Source: Nocardia donostiensis (lineage in GTDB: Bacteria; Actinomycetota; Actinomycetes; Mycobacteriales; Mycobacteriaceae). From it: DNA of 64,000 nt. The stretch is from positions 1 to 64,000 of the forward strand of contig NZ_MUKP01000021.1 in NCBI RefSeq assembly GCF_002081715.1, written 5' to 3'. The translations under genes were made by a program, and so were the position numbers. Shown one piece after another: positions 29,715 through 38,905 of this stretch (its first letter is position 1; every line of letters starts with the position of its first letter). The notes beneath the pieces are model-generated. The model ran no database searches. It saw only the letters and a program-made list of their open reading frames with translations, and was not told the DNA's origin.

Positions 29715-29740
29715 GAGCAGCGCTCTGGTGGGCGCTGCTC
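29715..29740 (+). terminator. Terminator after hsd4A
   Basis: GAGCAGCGC / GCGCTGCTC form a perfect 9-bp stem with an 8-base loop, followed by CAATTTTCC. It separates hsd4A from the mce4 operon, so mce4 needs its own promoter within 29741-30010. That stretch holds no gene. Confidence 0.8.
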
Positions 29741-29921
29741 CAATTTTCCTGAACAACCGTACAAGAGTTGATCAGCAGTCCAGTAGTTGGTAGACAGTTG
29801 TTCGTATGTGCTGAGCCTCACAACAGTGATGCCCAACACGCATGAACACAGTTCCAGTATTTCTGTCTGGGATTGGGGTGAATATGCAGTTCAAATGCTG
29901 CAAAATACCCCCAGAAACGAA

Positions 29922-29935
29922 GTGAACATGTTCTA
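29922..29935. promoter_or_regulatory. KstR-type operator of the mce4 operon
   Basis: GTGAACATGTTCTA matches TnnAACnnGTTnnA except at the first base. It lies 76 bp upstream of the yrbE4A start, within the only promoter-sized gap before the operon. mce4 is known to be KstR-controlled in mycobacteria and Rhodococcus. Confidence 0.75.
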
Positions 29936-30010
29936 CTTGGCGAGCGTGTGGTGCGAGTTGAACCGCCGCGCGCATCAGCGGGACCAGCAGTCGGGCAAGG
30001 AGGATCGGCG

Positions 30011-30775
30011 ATGAACGAAGTCCTTGCCGTGCCGTTACGGGCAGTCGGCGGGTTCTTCGAACTCTGCTCGAGTGTGGCGCAAGCGAGCTTGCGCCGCCCC
30101 TTCCAATTCCGCGAGTTCGTCGACCAGTCCTGGTTCGTCGCGCGCGTCTCGCTCATCCCCACCCTGCTGGTCGCGATCCCGTTCACGGTGCTGGTCAGCT
30201 TCACCCTGAACATTCTGTTGCGAGAGATCGGCGCCGCCGACCTCAGCGGCGCGGGCGCCGCCTTCGGCGCAGTCACCCAGGTCGGGCCGATCGTCACCGT
30301 GCTCATCGTCGCCGGTGCCGGCGCCACCGCGATCTGCGCCGATCTGGGCGCCCGCACCATCCGCGAAGAAATCGACGCGATGAAGGTGCTCGGCATCGAC
30401 CCGATCCACCGGCTGGTAGTGCCAAGGGTGATCGCATCCACGTTCGTCGCGCTGCTGCTCAACGGCCTGGTCTGCACTATCGGCATCGTTGGAGGCTTCC
30501 TTTTCTCGGTGCAGCTACAGGGGGTCAACCCCGGCGCCTTCGTCAACGGGATCACGCTGCTCACCCACCTGCCCGAGCTGGTCATCTCCGAGGTCAAGGC
30601 TGGGCTGTTCGGGCTGATCGCCGGGCTGGTCGCCTGTTATCTGGGGTTGAACGTCAAAGGTGGTCCCAAAAGTGTCGGTGATGCGGTGAACCAGACCGTT
30701 GTCTTCGCTTTCATGGCTCTGTTCGTGGTGAACGTCGTCGTCACCGCCGTCGGTATCAAGTTCGCGGTGCGGTGA
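30011..30775 (+). CDS. yrbE4A: Mce4 permease subunit YrbE4A
   Basis: A 254-residue MlaE/YrbE permease, exactly the usual length. It has several hydrophobic helices and the loop 'ICADLGARTIREEIDAMKVL', where E-E-I-D-A is the family's coupling-helix motif for the ATPase, followed by 'GIDPIHRLVVPRVIAS'. ATG 30011 has a perfect AAGGAGGA; a GTG start at 29948 would cut into the promoter region. It is the first gene of the mce4 operon, which imports cholesterol across the cell envelope. The ATPase MceG is encoded elsewhere. Confidence 0.95.
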   Translation: MNEVLAVPLRAVGGFFELCSSVAQASLRRPFQFREFVDQSWFVARVSLIPTLLVAIPFTVLVSFTLNILLREIGAADLSGAGAAFGAVTQVGPIVTVLIVAGAGATAICADLGARTIREEIDAMKVLGIDPIHRLVVPRVIASTFVALLLNGLVCTIGIVGGFLFSVQLQGVNPGAFVNGITLLTHLPELVISEVKAGLFGLIAGLVACYLGLNVKGGPKSVGDAVNQTVVFAFMALFVVNVVVTAVGIKFAVR

Positions 30776-30779
30776 CCCG

Positions 30780-31631
30780 ATGGCCTTCGTGATCCAATCC
30801 CGATTTCCCCGAACGGTCCGGCGGGTGCGTCGGCTGTCCAATTCGATGGACGAACTCGGGCGTCAGGCAGTGTTCTACGCGCGCGCCATCGGCTCCGTGC
30901 CGCGAGCACTGCTGCACTACCGCACCGAGACCATCCGGCTGATCGCCGAGATCAGCATGGGCAGCGGTGCGCTCGCCGTTATCGGCGGCACCGTGGTGAT
31001 CGTCGGATTCCTGACCCTGTTCACCGGCGGAACCATCGCCGTACAGGGCTACAGCTCACTCGGCAATATCGGCGTCGAGGCGCTGACCGGTTTCTTCGCC
31101 GCCTTCCTCAATGTGCGCATCGCCGCACCGGTGATCTCCGGCATCGGACTGGCGGCAACCATCGGCGCTGGATCGACCGCACAGCTGGGCGCCATGCGCG
31201 TCGCCGAGGAAATCGACGCGTTGGAAACCATGGCGATTCGCCCGGTGCCGTATCTGGTCGGCACCCGAGTGCTGGCAGGCATGATCGCGATCGTGCCGCT
31301 CTACGCTCTCGCGGTAATCGCCTCCTTCATCGCGAGCCGCTTCGCCACGGTGGTGATCTACGGACAGTCCGCAGGCGTCTACGACCACTACTTCTCCACA
31401 TTCCTGATTCCCAGCGACATCATGTGGTCTTTTGCCCAGGCCATCGTCATGGCACTGGCGGTGATGATGATCCACACCTACTACGGCTACACCGCCGCCG
31501 GTGGGCCGGTCGGGGTGGGAATCGCGGTGGGCAACGCGGTGCGCGCCTCCCTGATCGCGGTGGTCTCGGTGACACTGCTGATCTCCCTGGCGATCTATGG
31601 CACCTCCGGCAACTTCAACCTCTCCGGATAG
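30780..31631 (+). CDS. yrbE4B: Mce4 permease subunit YrbE4B
   Basis: A 283-residue second permease of the pair. It shows 'GALAVIGGTVVIVGFLTLFT', then the ATPase-coupling loop 'GAMRVAEEIDALETMAIRPV' and C-terminal helices ending 'SGNFNLSG'. It would form the heterodimeric transmembrane channel with YrbE4A, driven by the shared ATPase MceG. It starts 4 bp after the yrbE4A stop and ends 4 bp before mce4A. Confidence 0.95.
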   Translation: MAFVIQSRFPRTVRRVRRLSNSMDELGRQAVFYARAIGSVPRALLHYRTETIRLIAEISMGSGALAVIGGTVVIVGFLTLFTGGTIAVQGYSSLGNIGVEALTGFFAAFLNVRIAAPVISGIGLAATIGAGSTAQLGAMRVAEEIDALETMAIRPVPYLVGTRVLAGMIAIVPLYALAVIASFIASRFATVVIYGQSAGVYDHYFSTFLIPSDIMWSFAQAIVMALAVMMIHTYYGYTAAGGPVGVGIAVGNAVRASLIAVVSVTLLISLAIYGTSGNFNLSG

Positions 31632-31635
31632 CGAT

Positions 31636-32856
31636 ATGACGGAAACCAAACGAGCAGACGAAGGCGGCGGCGTGGTAGCAGCGTTACGTGGTCCGCTCGG
31701 CCTGAAACTGGCCGGTGTGGCGATGGTGCTGGCTCTGGTCGCTGTGATCGCCGTCTCGCTGATCATGTTCGTCGGCGGCTTCACCCCGACGGTCACCGTG
31801 ACCGTCTCGGCCCCACGCAGCGGTCTGGTGCTGGACCCCGACGCCAAGGTGAAGGTGCGCGGCGTCCAGATCGGCCGGGTAGCCGAGGTCGACCGCAGCG
31901 ACGAACACGCGACGCTGCGGCTGGCACTCGACCCGGAAATGCTGAAACTGGTGCCCGCCAATGCGACCGTCGATATCCGCTCGACCACAGTGTTCGGCGC
32001 GAAATACGTGAACTTCATCGTCCCCGAACAGCCATCGGCGCAATCGCTGCAGCCGGGCGCCGAGCTTGCGGCCAGCAAGGTCACCGTCGAGTTCAACACG
32101 CTCTTCCAACATCTGAGCGACGTGCTGGCCCAGGTGGAACCGGAGAAGCTGAACGCTACCCTGACCGCGCTCGGCACCGCACTGCAGGGCCGCGGCGAAA
32201 AACTGGGCGATCTGCTGGTGCGCAGCGAGGCCTACCTGCGCGATATCAACCCCAGTCTGCCCGCGCTGCGCCGCGACCTGAACGCCGCCGCCGGGGTCAC
32301 CAACCTCTACGCCGATACCGCGGGCGACCTGCTGCGCACCGTCGACAACGCCACCGGCGTCAGCCGCACCCTGGTGGCCGAAGAGGCAGGCGTGGACGCG
32401 CTGCTGGCGAACCTGTCAGGGCTGGCCGACACCACCGGCGCGGTACTGCACGAGAACGAACAGCAGGTGGTGACAGCGCTGGATCTGCTGCGGCCGACCA
32501 CCAGCCTGCTCGACGAGTACAAACCTGCCCTGTACTGCCTCATCGCCGGCTCGGCCAAAGCGCTGCCGCTGGGTGAGCAGATGGTCGGCGGCGGCCAGCC
32601 GGGTGTCGCGCTGAACGCGAGCTTCATGTACGGCCACGACCCCTACACCTATCCGGAGGACCTGCCGAAAGTGAACGCGACCGGCGGACCGCACTGCGAG
32701 GGCCTGCTCGACCGGGTGCCGGGCAGTCACGCCGACTACGTCGTCACCGACACCTCCGAAGGCGCGCCCTACACACCGTCGACACAGTTGAAGTTCAACG
32801 CGCCGAAGGTGTTCCAGGTGCTGTTCGCCGGCCTGCCGGGGGTGGGGCAGCTGTGA
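31636..32856 (+). CDS. mce4A: Mce4A, cholesterol-import MCE protein
   Basis: A 406-residue protein with a short cytoplasmic N-terminus, one transmembrane helix at about 26-50 ('GVAMVLALVAVIAVSLIMFV'), and a MCE/MlaD domain at about 52-135 ('VTVTVSAPRSGLVLDPDAKV', 'KVRGVQIGRVAEVDRSDEHA'). A helical domain follows, and a C-terminal beta-rich segment with a conserved Cys pair ('YCLIAGSAK', 'GPHCEGLLDRV'). MCE proteins hexamerise into a hydrophobic conduit. ATG 31636 was chosen; upstream codons overlap yrbE4B. Confidence 0.93.
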   Translation: MTETKRADEGGGVVAALRGPLGLKLAGVAMVLALVAVIAVSLIMFVGGFTPTVTVTVSAPRSGLVLDPDAKVKVRGVQIGRVAEVDRSDEHATLRLALDPEMLKLVPANATVDIRSTTVFGAKYVNFIVPEQPSAQSLQPGAELAASKVTVEFNTLFQHLSDVLAQVEPEKLNATLTALGTALQGRGEKLGDLLVRSEAYLRDINPSLPALRRDLNAAAGVTNLYADTAGDLLRTVDNATGVSRTLVAEEAGVDALLANLSGLADTTGAVLHENEQQVVTALDLLRPTTSLLDEYKPALYCLIAGSAKALPLGEQMVGGGQPGVALNASFMYGHDPYTYPEDLPKVNATGGPHCEGLLDRVPGSHADYVVTDTSEGAPYTPSTQLKFNAPKVFQVLFAGLPGVGQL

Positions 32857-33878
32857 AGAACACCGCGACGATGGTCAAGCTGGGCATCTTCACCGTGGTG
32901 ATGACGCTCGTCTTCGCCGGCCTCACCATCGTGTTCAGCCAGATGCGCTTCGCCAGCGAGAACGCCTATCACGCCGTGTTCACCAGCGCGTCGGGCATGC
33001 TCCCCGGTGACAAGGTGCGCATCGCCGGTGTTCCGGTGGGATCGGTGACCTCGGTGCAGGTGGGCAAGGACTACAAGGCGCACGTCGAGTTCGACGTCGA
33101 CCGCAAACACCGGCTGCTCACCAGCACCCGCGCCACCATCCGGTACGAGAACCTGGTCGGCGACCGGTATCTGGAACTGCTGGAAGGCCCCGGCGAGGCG
33201 GAAACCCTGCCCGAGGGCGGCACCATCGGCCTGGACAAGACCGCGCCCGCGCTCGATCTGGATCTGCTGCTCGGCGGGTTCAAACCGCTGCTGCGCGGGC
33301 TGGACCCGGCGCAGGTCAACGACCTGACCAATGCACTGCTGCAGATCTTCCAGGGGCAGGGCGGGACGCTGGTGTCGCTGCTGAACAGCAGCGGGTCGTT
33401 CGCCACAACCCTGGCCGAACGGGACGCGCTGATCGGCAGCGTCATCAACAATCTGAACACCGTCCTGCAGACCATCGACGACCGCGGCGAACAGTTCGCC
33501 ACCACCATCGACGAACTGCAGCGGCTGGTGAGCGGACTGGCCGCGGACCGCGACCCGATCGGTGCGGCGCTGCCCCGGATCGCGGGCGCCACCGGTGAGC
33601 TGACCGATCTGCTCGCCCAGGCCCGCCCCGACCTGAAATCGACCATCGAACAGACCGGCCGATTGGCGACCAACCTCGACAACAGCTCCGACACCATCCA
33701 GTACGTGTTGGACGAACTGCCCGCCGCCTACCGGAAACTGATTCGGGTCGGCTCCTACGGTTCGTTCCTGCAGCTCTACGTCTGCCAGACGAACTTCCTG
33801 GTGGACGGCCCGAACGGTCAGACGATGCATGTGAAGTTGCCCGGTCCGCAGACGACCGGAAGGTGTGCGAGCGAGTGA
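32853..33878 (+). CDS. mce4B: Mce4B, MCE protein
   Basis: A 341-residue protein beginning at GTG 32853, overlapping the mce4A stop (GTGA). It has an N-terminal transmembrane helix ('LGIFTVVMTLVFAGLTIVF'), the MCE domain ('YHAVFTSASGMLPGDKVRIA', 'GVPVGSVTSVQVGKDYKAHV') and a long coiled-coil-like helix rich in Leu, Asp and Thr ('FATTLAERDALIGSVINNLN'). It ends with a small Cys-containing domain ('LQLYVCQTNFLVD'). It is the second of six MCE subunits in the hetero-hexameric tunnel. Confidence 0.93.
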   Translation: MKNTATMVKLGIFTVVMTLVFAGLTIVFSQMRFASENAYHAVFTSASGMLPGDKVRIAGVPVGSVTSVQVGKDYKAHVEFDVDRKHRLLTSTRATIRYENLVGDRYLELLEGPGEAETLPEGGTIGLDKTAPALDLDLLLGGFKPLLRGLDPAQVNDLTNALLQIFQGQGGTLVSLLNSSGSFATTLAERDALIGSVINNLNTVLQTIDDRGEQFATTIDELQRLVSGLAADRDPIGAALPRIAGATGELTDLLAQARPDLKSTIEQTGRLATNLDNSSDTIQYVLDELPAAYRKLIRVGSYGSFLQLYVCQTNFLVDGPNGQTMHVKLPGPQTTGRCASE

Positions 33879-34942
33879 AGAAAGACCAGCAATCACGCAC
33901 GGTGACCATCGGGGTCGTTGGCCTGGTACTCACGGTCACCATTGCCCTGGCGGCCCTGCAATTCGAGCGGTTGCCGTTCATCCGCGGCGGCGCCACCTTC
34001 ACCGCCTATTTCGCCGACGCCGGCGGGCTGGAGCCCGGTAACGACGTCGAGGTGGCGGGGGTGCGTTCCGGCACCGTCGAGGATGTCAGCTTGGACGGGG
34101 CGAAGGTGCTGGTCCGTTTTCAGCTGAACGAATCGATCGTGCTCGGTGACAAGACGACCGCGGAGATCAAGACCAACACGGTGCTCGGCCGCAAATCGCT
34201 GGCCGTGCATCCTGACGGAGCGGGCGCGCTGCGCACCGACGACACGATCCCGCTGGAGCGCACCACCTCGCCGTACTCGCTGAACGAAGCGCTCGGCGAT
34301 CTGGCTGGCACGGTCGAGGACCTCGACCTGCAGCGGGTCAACGAGACGCTGGACGCGCTTTCGGCCGCCTTCGCCGATACCCCGGCGCCGCTGCGCGCGG
34401 CACTCGACGGCGTGACCGCGTTGTCGCGCAGTATCAACGCCCGCGATCAGGCGCTGGTCGATCTGCTGGCCCGCGCCCAGAACGTCACCAAGATCCTGGC
34501 CGACCGCAGCAACCAGATCAACGCGCTGCTGCTCGACGGTAACGAACTGCTCGGTGAACTGGACCGGCGGCGCACCGCGATCAGTCAGATGATCGTCTAC
34601 GTCAACAGCCTGGCCCAGCAGCTATCCGGCCTGGTCGCCGATAACGAGGCGCAGCTGCAGCCCGCGCTGGACAAACTGAACTCGGTGCTGGACCTGCTGG
34701 AACGCAACCGCGACAACATCAACAGCGCCCTTGACGGGCTCGGCCCGTTCGCGGCCGCGCTGGGCGAGCAGGTGGGCAGTGGCCCCTACTTCAACGCCTA
34801 CGTAGTGAACGCGAGCAGTGAAATGTTGCATCCGCTGGTCGACGCGCTGGTCTGGCCGCAGCATCTGCCGGAATCGCTGCGCGCCTATCTGCTCGATCCG
34901 CCACCGTCGATCGAGCCGTCCCCACAGGAGCCGCCGCGATGA
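33875..34942 (+). CDS. mce4C: Mce4C, MCE protein
   Basis: A 355-residue protein. GTG 33875 overlaps the mce4B stop; a GTG at 33863 is a less likely alternative. It has a transmembrane helix ('TIGVVGLVLTVTIALAALQF'), the MCE domain ('FTAYFADAGGLEPGNDVEVA', 'GVRSGTVEDVSLDGAKVLV') and an alpha-helical tunnel domain ('LADRSNQINALLLDGNELL'). It ends in a Pro/Ser-rich tail. It is the third MCE subunit, with translation coupled on both sides. Confidence 0.93.
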   Translation: MKKDQQSRTVTIGVVGLVLTVTIALAALQFERLPFIRGGATFTAYFADAGGLEPGNDVEVAGVRSGTVEDVSLDGAKVLVRFQLNESIVLGDKTTAEIKTNTVLGRKSLAVHPDGAGALRTDDTIPLERTTSPYSLNEALGDLAGTVEDLDLQRVNETLDALSAAFADTPAPLRAALDGVTALSRSINARDQALVDLLARAQNVTKILADRSNQINALLLDGNELLGELDRRRTAISQMIVYVNSLAQQLSGLVADNEAQLQPALDKLNSVLDLLERNRDNINSALDGLGPFAAALGEQVGSGPYFNAYVVNASSEMLHPLVDALVWPQHLPESLRAYLLDPPPSIEPSPQEPPR

Positions 34943-36210
34943 GCATTCGCAGTATTGCCGGGAGGAAGACACTGCCGCGGTGGGCGTTGCCCATCGCCGG
35001 GGTGCTTGCCGTCGCGTTGGTCGCGCTCGGCGGCTACACCGCGCTGGACCGGATCGGGACGAAGGACATCACCGCCTACTTCACCTCGACCAGCGGCTTG
35101 TACGCCGGTGACGATGTGCGGGTGCTCGGTGTTCCCGTTGGCCGGATCGAATCGATCGAACCGGGCAAGGAGAAGGTGAAGGTCGAGATGACCATCGACC
35201 GTGGCGTCGATATCCCCGCCGACGCCCGCGCCGTGATCATCGCGCCGAACCTGGTCTCGGCAAGGTTCATCCAGCTCGCCCCCGCCTACACCGGCGGCCC
35301 GAAACTGGCCGACGGCGACGAGATCGGTATCGAACGCACCGCGGTGCCGGTGGAATGGGATGACATCAAAAACGAACTGTCCCGGCTGGCGACCGCGCTC
35401 GGGCCGGTCGGCGACGACAAGCAAGGTTCGTTCGGGCGTTTCGTCGACACTGCGGCGGAAAACCTCGACGGCAACGGCGAACGGTTCCGGGACACCTTGC
35501 GCGAACTGTCGGCCACGCTGACAACACTGTCCGACGGACGCACCGACTTGTTCGGCACGATCCGTAATCTGCAGAAGTTCGTCGAGGTGCTGTCGAACAG
35601 CAACGAGCAGATCGTGCAGTTCGGCGGGCGGCTGGCGTCGGTGTCGTCGGTGCTGGCCGGAGTATCGGAGGAGCTGGGTGCAGGCCTGGACAATCTGGAC
35701 ATCGCACTCGCCGATGTGCAGCGCTTCCTGGACGGCAGTGGCGGCGAACTGACCGAGGGCGTACAGCGGTTGGCCGACGTCACCCAGATCCTGGTCGACA
35801 AACGCCCCCAACTGGAGCAGGCGTTGCATTCCGGCCCCACCGCGCTGGTGAACTTCTACCAGATCTACAAACCCGCCCAGGGCACGCTGACCGGCGCGAT
35901 CGCGTTCAACAATGCCGCCGATCCGCTGAGCTTCCTGTGCGGTTCGGTCCGCGCGCTGGAAGCCAACGAATCCGATAAGAGCGCCGACCTGTGCGCGCAG
36001 TATCTGGCTCCGGTGATCGAATCGCTGGCGATGAACTATCTGCCGATCATGACCAACCCGGCGACCGGCGTAACCGCGTTCCCGCAGCAGCTGAAATACA
36101 GCCCGCCGTCGCTGGCCGGGCAGGTGCCCGCCCAGCAGGCCCCCGCGCCCGCACCGATTTCGGTGCCGAGCGGGATCGCCGGACTGGCCATTCCCGGAGG
36201 AGGACGATGA
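34939..36210 (+). CDS. mce4D: Mce4D, MCE protein
   Basis: A 423-residue protein. The ATG overlaps the mce4C stop (ATGA). It has a transmembrane helix near 14-36 ('ALPIAGVLAVALVALGGYTA'), the MCE domain ('ITAYFTSTSGLYAGDDVRVL', 'GVPVGRIESIEPGKEKVKVE'), the helical tunnel domain and a C-terminal domain with Cys residues ('PLSFLCGSVRALE', 'ADLCAQYLAPVIE'). It ends in an Ala/Pro-rich tail ('QVPAQQAPAPAPISVPSG'). Confidence 0.93.
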   Translation: MSIRSIAGRKTLPRWALPIAGVLAVALVALGGYTALDRIGTKDITAYFTSTSGLYAGDDVRVLGVPVGRIESIEPGKEKVKVEMTIDRGVDIPADARAVIIAPNLVSARFIQLAPAYTGGPKLADGDEIGIERTAVPVEWDDIKNELSRLATALGPVGDDKQGSFGRFVDTAAENLDGNGERFRDTLRELSATLTTLSDGRTDLFGTIRNLQKFVEVLSNSNEQIVQFGGRLASVSSVLAGVSEELGAGLDNLDIALADVQRFLDGSGGELTEGVQRLADVTQILVDKRPQLEQALHSGPTALVNFYQIYKPAQGTLTGAIAFNNAADPLSFLCGSVRALEANESDKSADLCAQYLAPVIESLAMNYLPIMTNPATGVTAFPQQLKYSPPSLAGQVPAQQAPAPAPISVPSGIAGLAIPGGGR

Positions 36211-37457
36211 TGCGCCGGGTCACCGCACGTCGCCGCGTCGCCGCGATCGCGGTCGGTGCGGTGGTCACACTCGGCGCGACCGGCTGTGAATGGGACGGAC
36301 TGAACTCGCTGCCGCTGCCCGGTACCGAAGGCACCGGCGAAGGGTCGTACCAGGTGCGGATCCAGATGCCGAATGTGACCACGCTGACCCGCAATTCGCC
36401 GGTCCGTGTCGACGATGTCTCGGTGGGTACAGTGTCCGATATCGAGGTGGAGGGCTGGCATGCGCTGGTCACCGTCTCACTGGAACGCGATGTGGTGCTG
36501 CCCGCGAACGCGACCGCCAAGATCGGCCAAACCAGTCTGCTCGGCAGCAACCATCTGGAGCTGGCACCGCCCACTGATGTGCCGCCGGAAGGACGCCTGA
36601 GCGACGGTGATGTGATCCCGTTGGACCGGGCCGGGGCGTACCCGACCACCGAACAGGTGCTGTCGTCGCTGTCGGTGGTGCTCAACGGCGGCGGAATCTC
36701 ACAGCTGGAGAACATCACCCGCGAGTTGAACGCCGCGCTGGTCGGCCGGGAAACCGAGATCCGGGATCTGCTGCCGCAACTCAACGATCTCATCGGCAAT
36801 CTCGACAGCCAGCGTCACGACATCATCGCCGCGATGAGCGGTCTCGACCGGCTCGCCGGTCAGTTCGCCGAGGAACGCGATGTGGTCGCCGCGGCCATCG
36901 AAGACATCCATCCCGCGTTGACGATGCTCGCCGACCGCAGGCAGAACATCACCACCGCCATCACCAAACTCGGCGAACTCAGCGACGTCACCCAGCGGAT
37001 CATCACCGCAAGCGGTGACGATCTGAAGGCCAACCTGGCCAGCTTGGCGCCGGTGCTGCAGACTCTCGCCGACACCGGCGGTGACCTCGCCGAATCGTTG
37101 AAGATCCTCGCCAGCTTCCCGTTCCCGCTGACCAACCTCGACAAGGCGGTCAAGGGTGACTACCTGAACCTGTTCATGACCGTGGACGTCACCGGCAGAC
37201 GGCTCGACTCGAACTTCCTCACCGGCACCCCGCTCGGCGGCCGCTTCGGCGGAGTGGAAGGCGCGCTCGGTGCGATCGCCCCGGATACCGCCGGGCAGCA
37301 GGGCAACCCGCTGACCGCGCCGTTGCAGCCGCCGCCGGGCGGACCCGAACAGCCGCAACCAACCATTCCCGGGCTGCCGCCGATCCCCGGCCTGCCCGCC
37401 ATTCCCGGGCTGACAGTGCCGCTGCCCGGCGCGCCGCAAGGAGGTCAGGGCCGGTGA
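36207..37457 (+). CDS. mce4E: Mce4E, MCE-family lipoprotein (LprN-like)
   Basis: A 416-residue protein. An Arg-rich N-terminus and hydrophobic stretch lead to L-G-A-T-G-C (Cys27), a somewhat atypical lipobox because position -3 is Ala. The fifth Mce protein is normally the lipoprotein of the set. The MCE domain ('YQVRIQMPNVTTLTRNSPVR', 'VDDVSVGTVSDIEVEGWHAL') and the helical domain ('ERDVVAAAIEDIHPALTMLA') follow. The tail is repetitive and rich in Pro and Gly ('IPGLPPIPGLPAIPGL'). ATG 36207 overlaps the mce4D stop; a second ATG at 36210 follows directly. Confidence 0.92.
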   Translation: MMRRVTARRRVAAIAVGAVVTLGATGCEWDGLNSLPLPGTEGTGEGSYQVRIQMPNVTTLTRNSPVRVDDVSVGTVSDIEVEGWHALVTVSLERDVVLPANATAKIGQTSLLGSNHLELAPPTDVPPEGRLSDGDVIPLDRAGAYPTTEQVLSSLSVVLNGGGISQLENITRELNAALVGRETEIRDLLPQLNDLIGNLDSQRHDIIAAMSGLDRLAGQFAEERDVVAAAIEDIHPALTMLADRRQNITTAITKLGELSDVTQRIITASGDDLKANLASLAPVLQTLADTGGDLAESLKILASFPFPLTNLDKAVKGDYLNLFMTVDVTGRRLDSNFLTGTPLGGRFGGVEGALGAIAPDTAGQQGNPLTAPLQPPPGGPEQPQPTIPGLPPIPGLPAIPGLTVPLPGAPQGGQGR

Positions 37458-38905
37458 AACTGACCAAGTTCGTCAAAACCCAGCTGACCATCTTCTCCGT
37501 GCTGACCGTTGTCGGTCTGCTCGTCATGTCGATCACCTATGTGCGCCTGCCCGCGATGCTCGGAATCGGCCAGTACGAGGTCACGGTGCAGCTGGCCGCG
37601 ACAGGTGGGCTCTACGAACAGGCCAATGTGGCCTATCGGGGCACCAATATCGGCAAGGTGACCGAAGTCCGGCTCACCACGGAAGGGGTCGATGCGAAAC
37701 TCTCCATCGACAGCGACTACAAGATCCCCTCCGATGTCGATGCGCTGGTCCGCAGCGTGTCGGCGATCGGCGAGCAGTATGTCGATCTGGTGCCCCCGGA
37801 GGATCCCGCCAGCAGCAACCTGTACGACGGCAGCGTGATCCCGGTGGACCGCACCGAACTACCCCAGGACGTCGGCGCACTGCTCGATCAGGCCGACCGG
37901 CTGCTGGCCACCATCGCCGACACCCGGCTGCGGCAGGTCATAGACGAGGCATTCCGGGCGTTCAACGGTGCAGGACCGGACCTGCAGCGGTTCATCGATT
38001 CGGCGGCGCTGCTGGTGCAGGAGGCCCAGGACAACGCCGAACCGACCAAGAAGCTGCTCGACCAGCTCGGCCCGCTGCTGGAAACCCAGACCCGGTCGGA
38101 TGCCGCGATCCGTTCCTGGACCCGAGACTTGGCGACGGTGACCGACCAACTGCGCGAACACGATCCGGCGCTGCGCAATATCTTCGCCTCCGGGCCCGCC
38201 GCGCTAGAGCGGGTAACCACCCAGTTCGAGGATCTGCGTCCGACGCTGCCGCTGTTGTTGACCAACCTGGTGAGCCTCGGCCAAGTGGGCGTCACGTATC
38301 ACCCGGGTGTGGAGCAGATCCTGGTCGTCTACCCGCCGCTGATCGCGGCGCTGCTCACCGCGGTGCGCGGCAATATGGAATACGGCGCGCTGGTCGACTT
38401 CATGACCGTGCTCAACGATCCGCCGCCGTGCACCACCGGCTTCTTGCCGCCCGATCAACGCAGGTCGCCCAGCGAGCTGGACACGCCCGACACTCCGAAG
38501 GGTTTGTACTGCAAGGTCCCACAGGACTCGCCGATCGCGGTGCGCGGTATCCGCAACACGCCGTGCATGGAGTTTCCCGGGCGACGCGCGCCGACACCGG
38601 AACTGTGCCGCACCGGTTACACACCGCTGGGCACCAATCCGCCGTTCGGCCCGCCGCAGCCCATCGGCCCCGACAACACCGGCGATGCTCCCGCCAGCGC
38701 CCCGGAGTCGTTGCCCGGCGTCCCGGTCGCCCCGGCGAGCTTCTCCGGAGCGAGCACACCGGCTGCCGCCAGGTCGTACGATCCGGCCACCGGTGTATAC
38801 GTCGGAACCGACGGACGAAGTTACCGGCAAGGCAATATCGGTCCTGATGGATCGGGTACTGTCCCGGCGGATTGGCAGGCAATGTTCGAGGAGCAGCAGC
38901 GATGA
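37454..38905 (+). CDS. mce4F: Mce4F, MCE protein
   Basis: A 483-residue protein beginning at GTG 37454, overlapping the mce4E stop. It has a transmembrane helix ('QLTIFSVLTVVGLLVMSITY'), the MCE domain ('YEVTVQLAATGGLYEQANVA', 'YRGTNIGKVTEVRLTTEGVD'), the helical tunnel domain and a long Cys-containing C-terminal part ('PPPCTTGFLPPDQRRSPSEL', 'GLYCKVPQDSPIAVRGIRNT'). The C-terminus is Pro/Ala-rich. It is the sixth and last MCE subunit; in mycobacteria the Mce4 complex is the main cholesterol importer. Confidence 0.93.
   Translation: MKLTKFVKTQLTIFSVLTVVGLLVMSITYVRLPAMLGIGQYEVTVQLAATGGLYEQANVAYRGTNIGKVTEVRLTTEGVDAKLSIDSDYKIPSDVDALVRSVSAIGEQYVDLVPPEDPASSNLYDGSVIPVDRTELPQDVGALLDQADRLLATIADTRLRQVIDEAFRAFNGAGPDLQRFIDSAALLVQEAQDNAEPTKKLLDQLGPLLETQTRSDAAIRSWTRDLATVTDQLREHDPALRNIFASGPAALERVTTQFEDLRPTLPLLLTNLVSLGQVGVTYHPGVEQILVVYPPLIAALLTAVRGNMEYGALVDFMTVLNDPPPCTTGFLPPDQRRSPSELDTPDTPKGLYCKVPQDSPIAVRGIRNTPCMEFPGRRAPTPELCRTGYTPLGTNPPFGPPQPIGPDNTGDAPASAPESLPGVPVAPASFSGASTPAAARSYDPATGVYVGTDGRSYRQGNIGPDGSGTVPADWQAMFEEQQR

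Noticed and set aside
29842..29858. Second KstR site upstream of mce4 (AACACAGTT)
   Set aside because: The half-sites are three bases apart, not two, so it breaks the consensus spacing.
35991..36206. Extended Mce4E start inside mce4D
   Set aside because: The added residues are Arg-rich shadow translation; ATG 36207 gives the signal sequence and lipobox.
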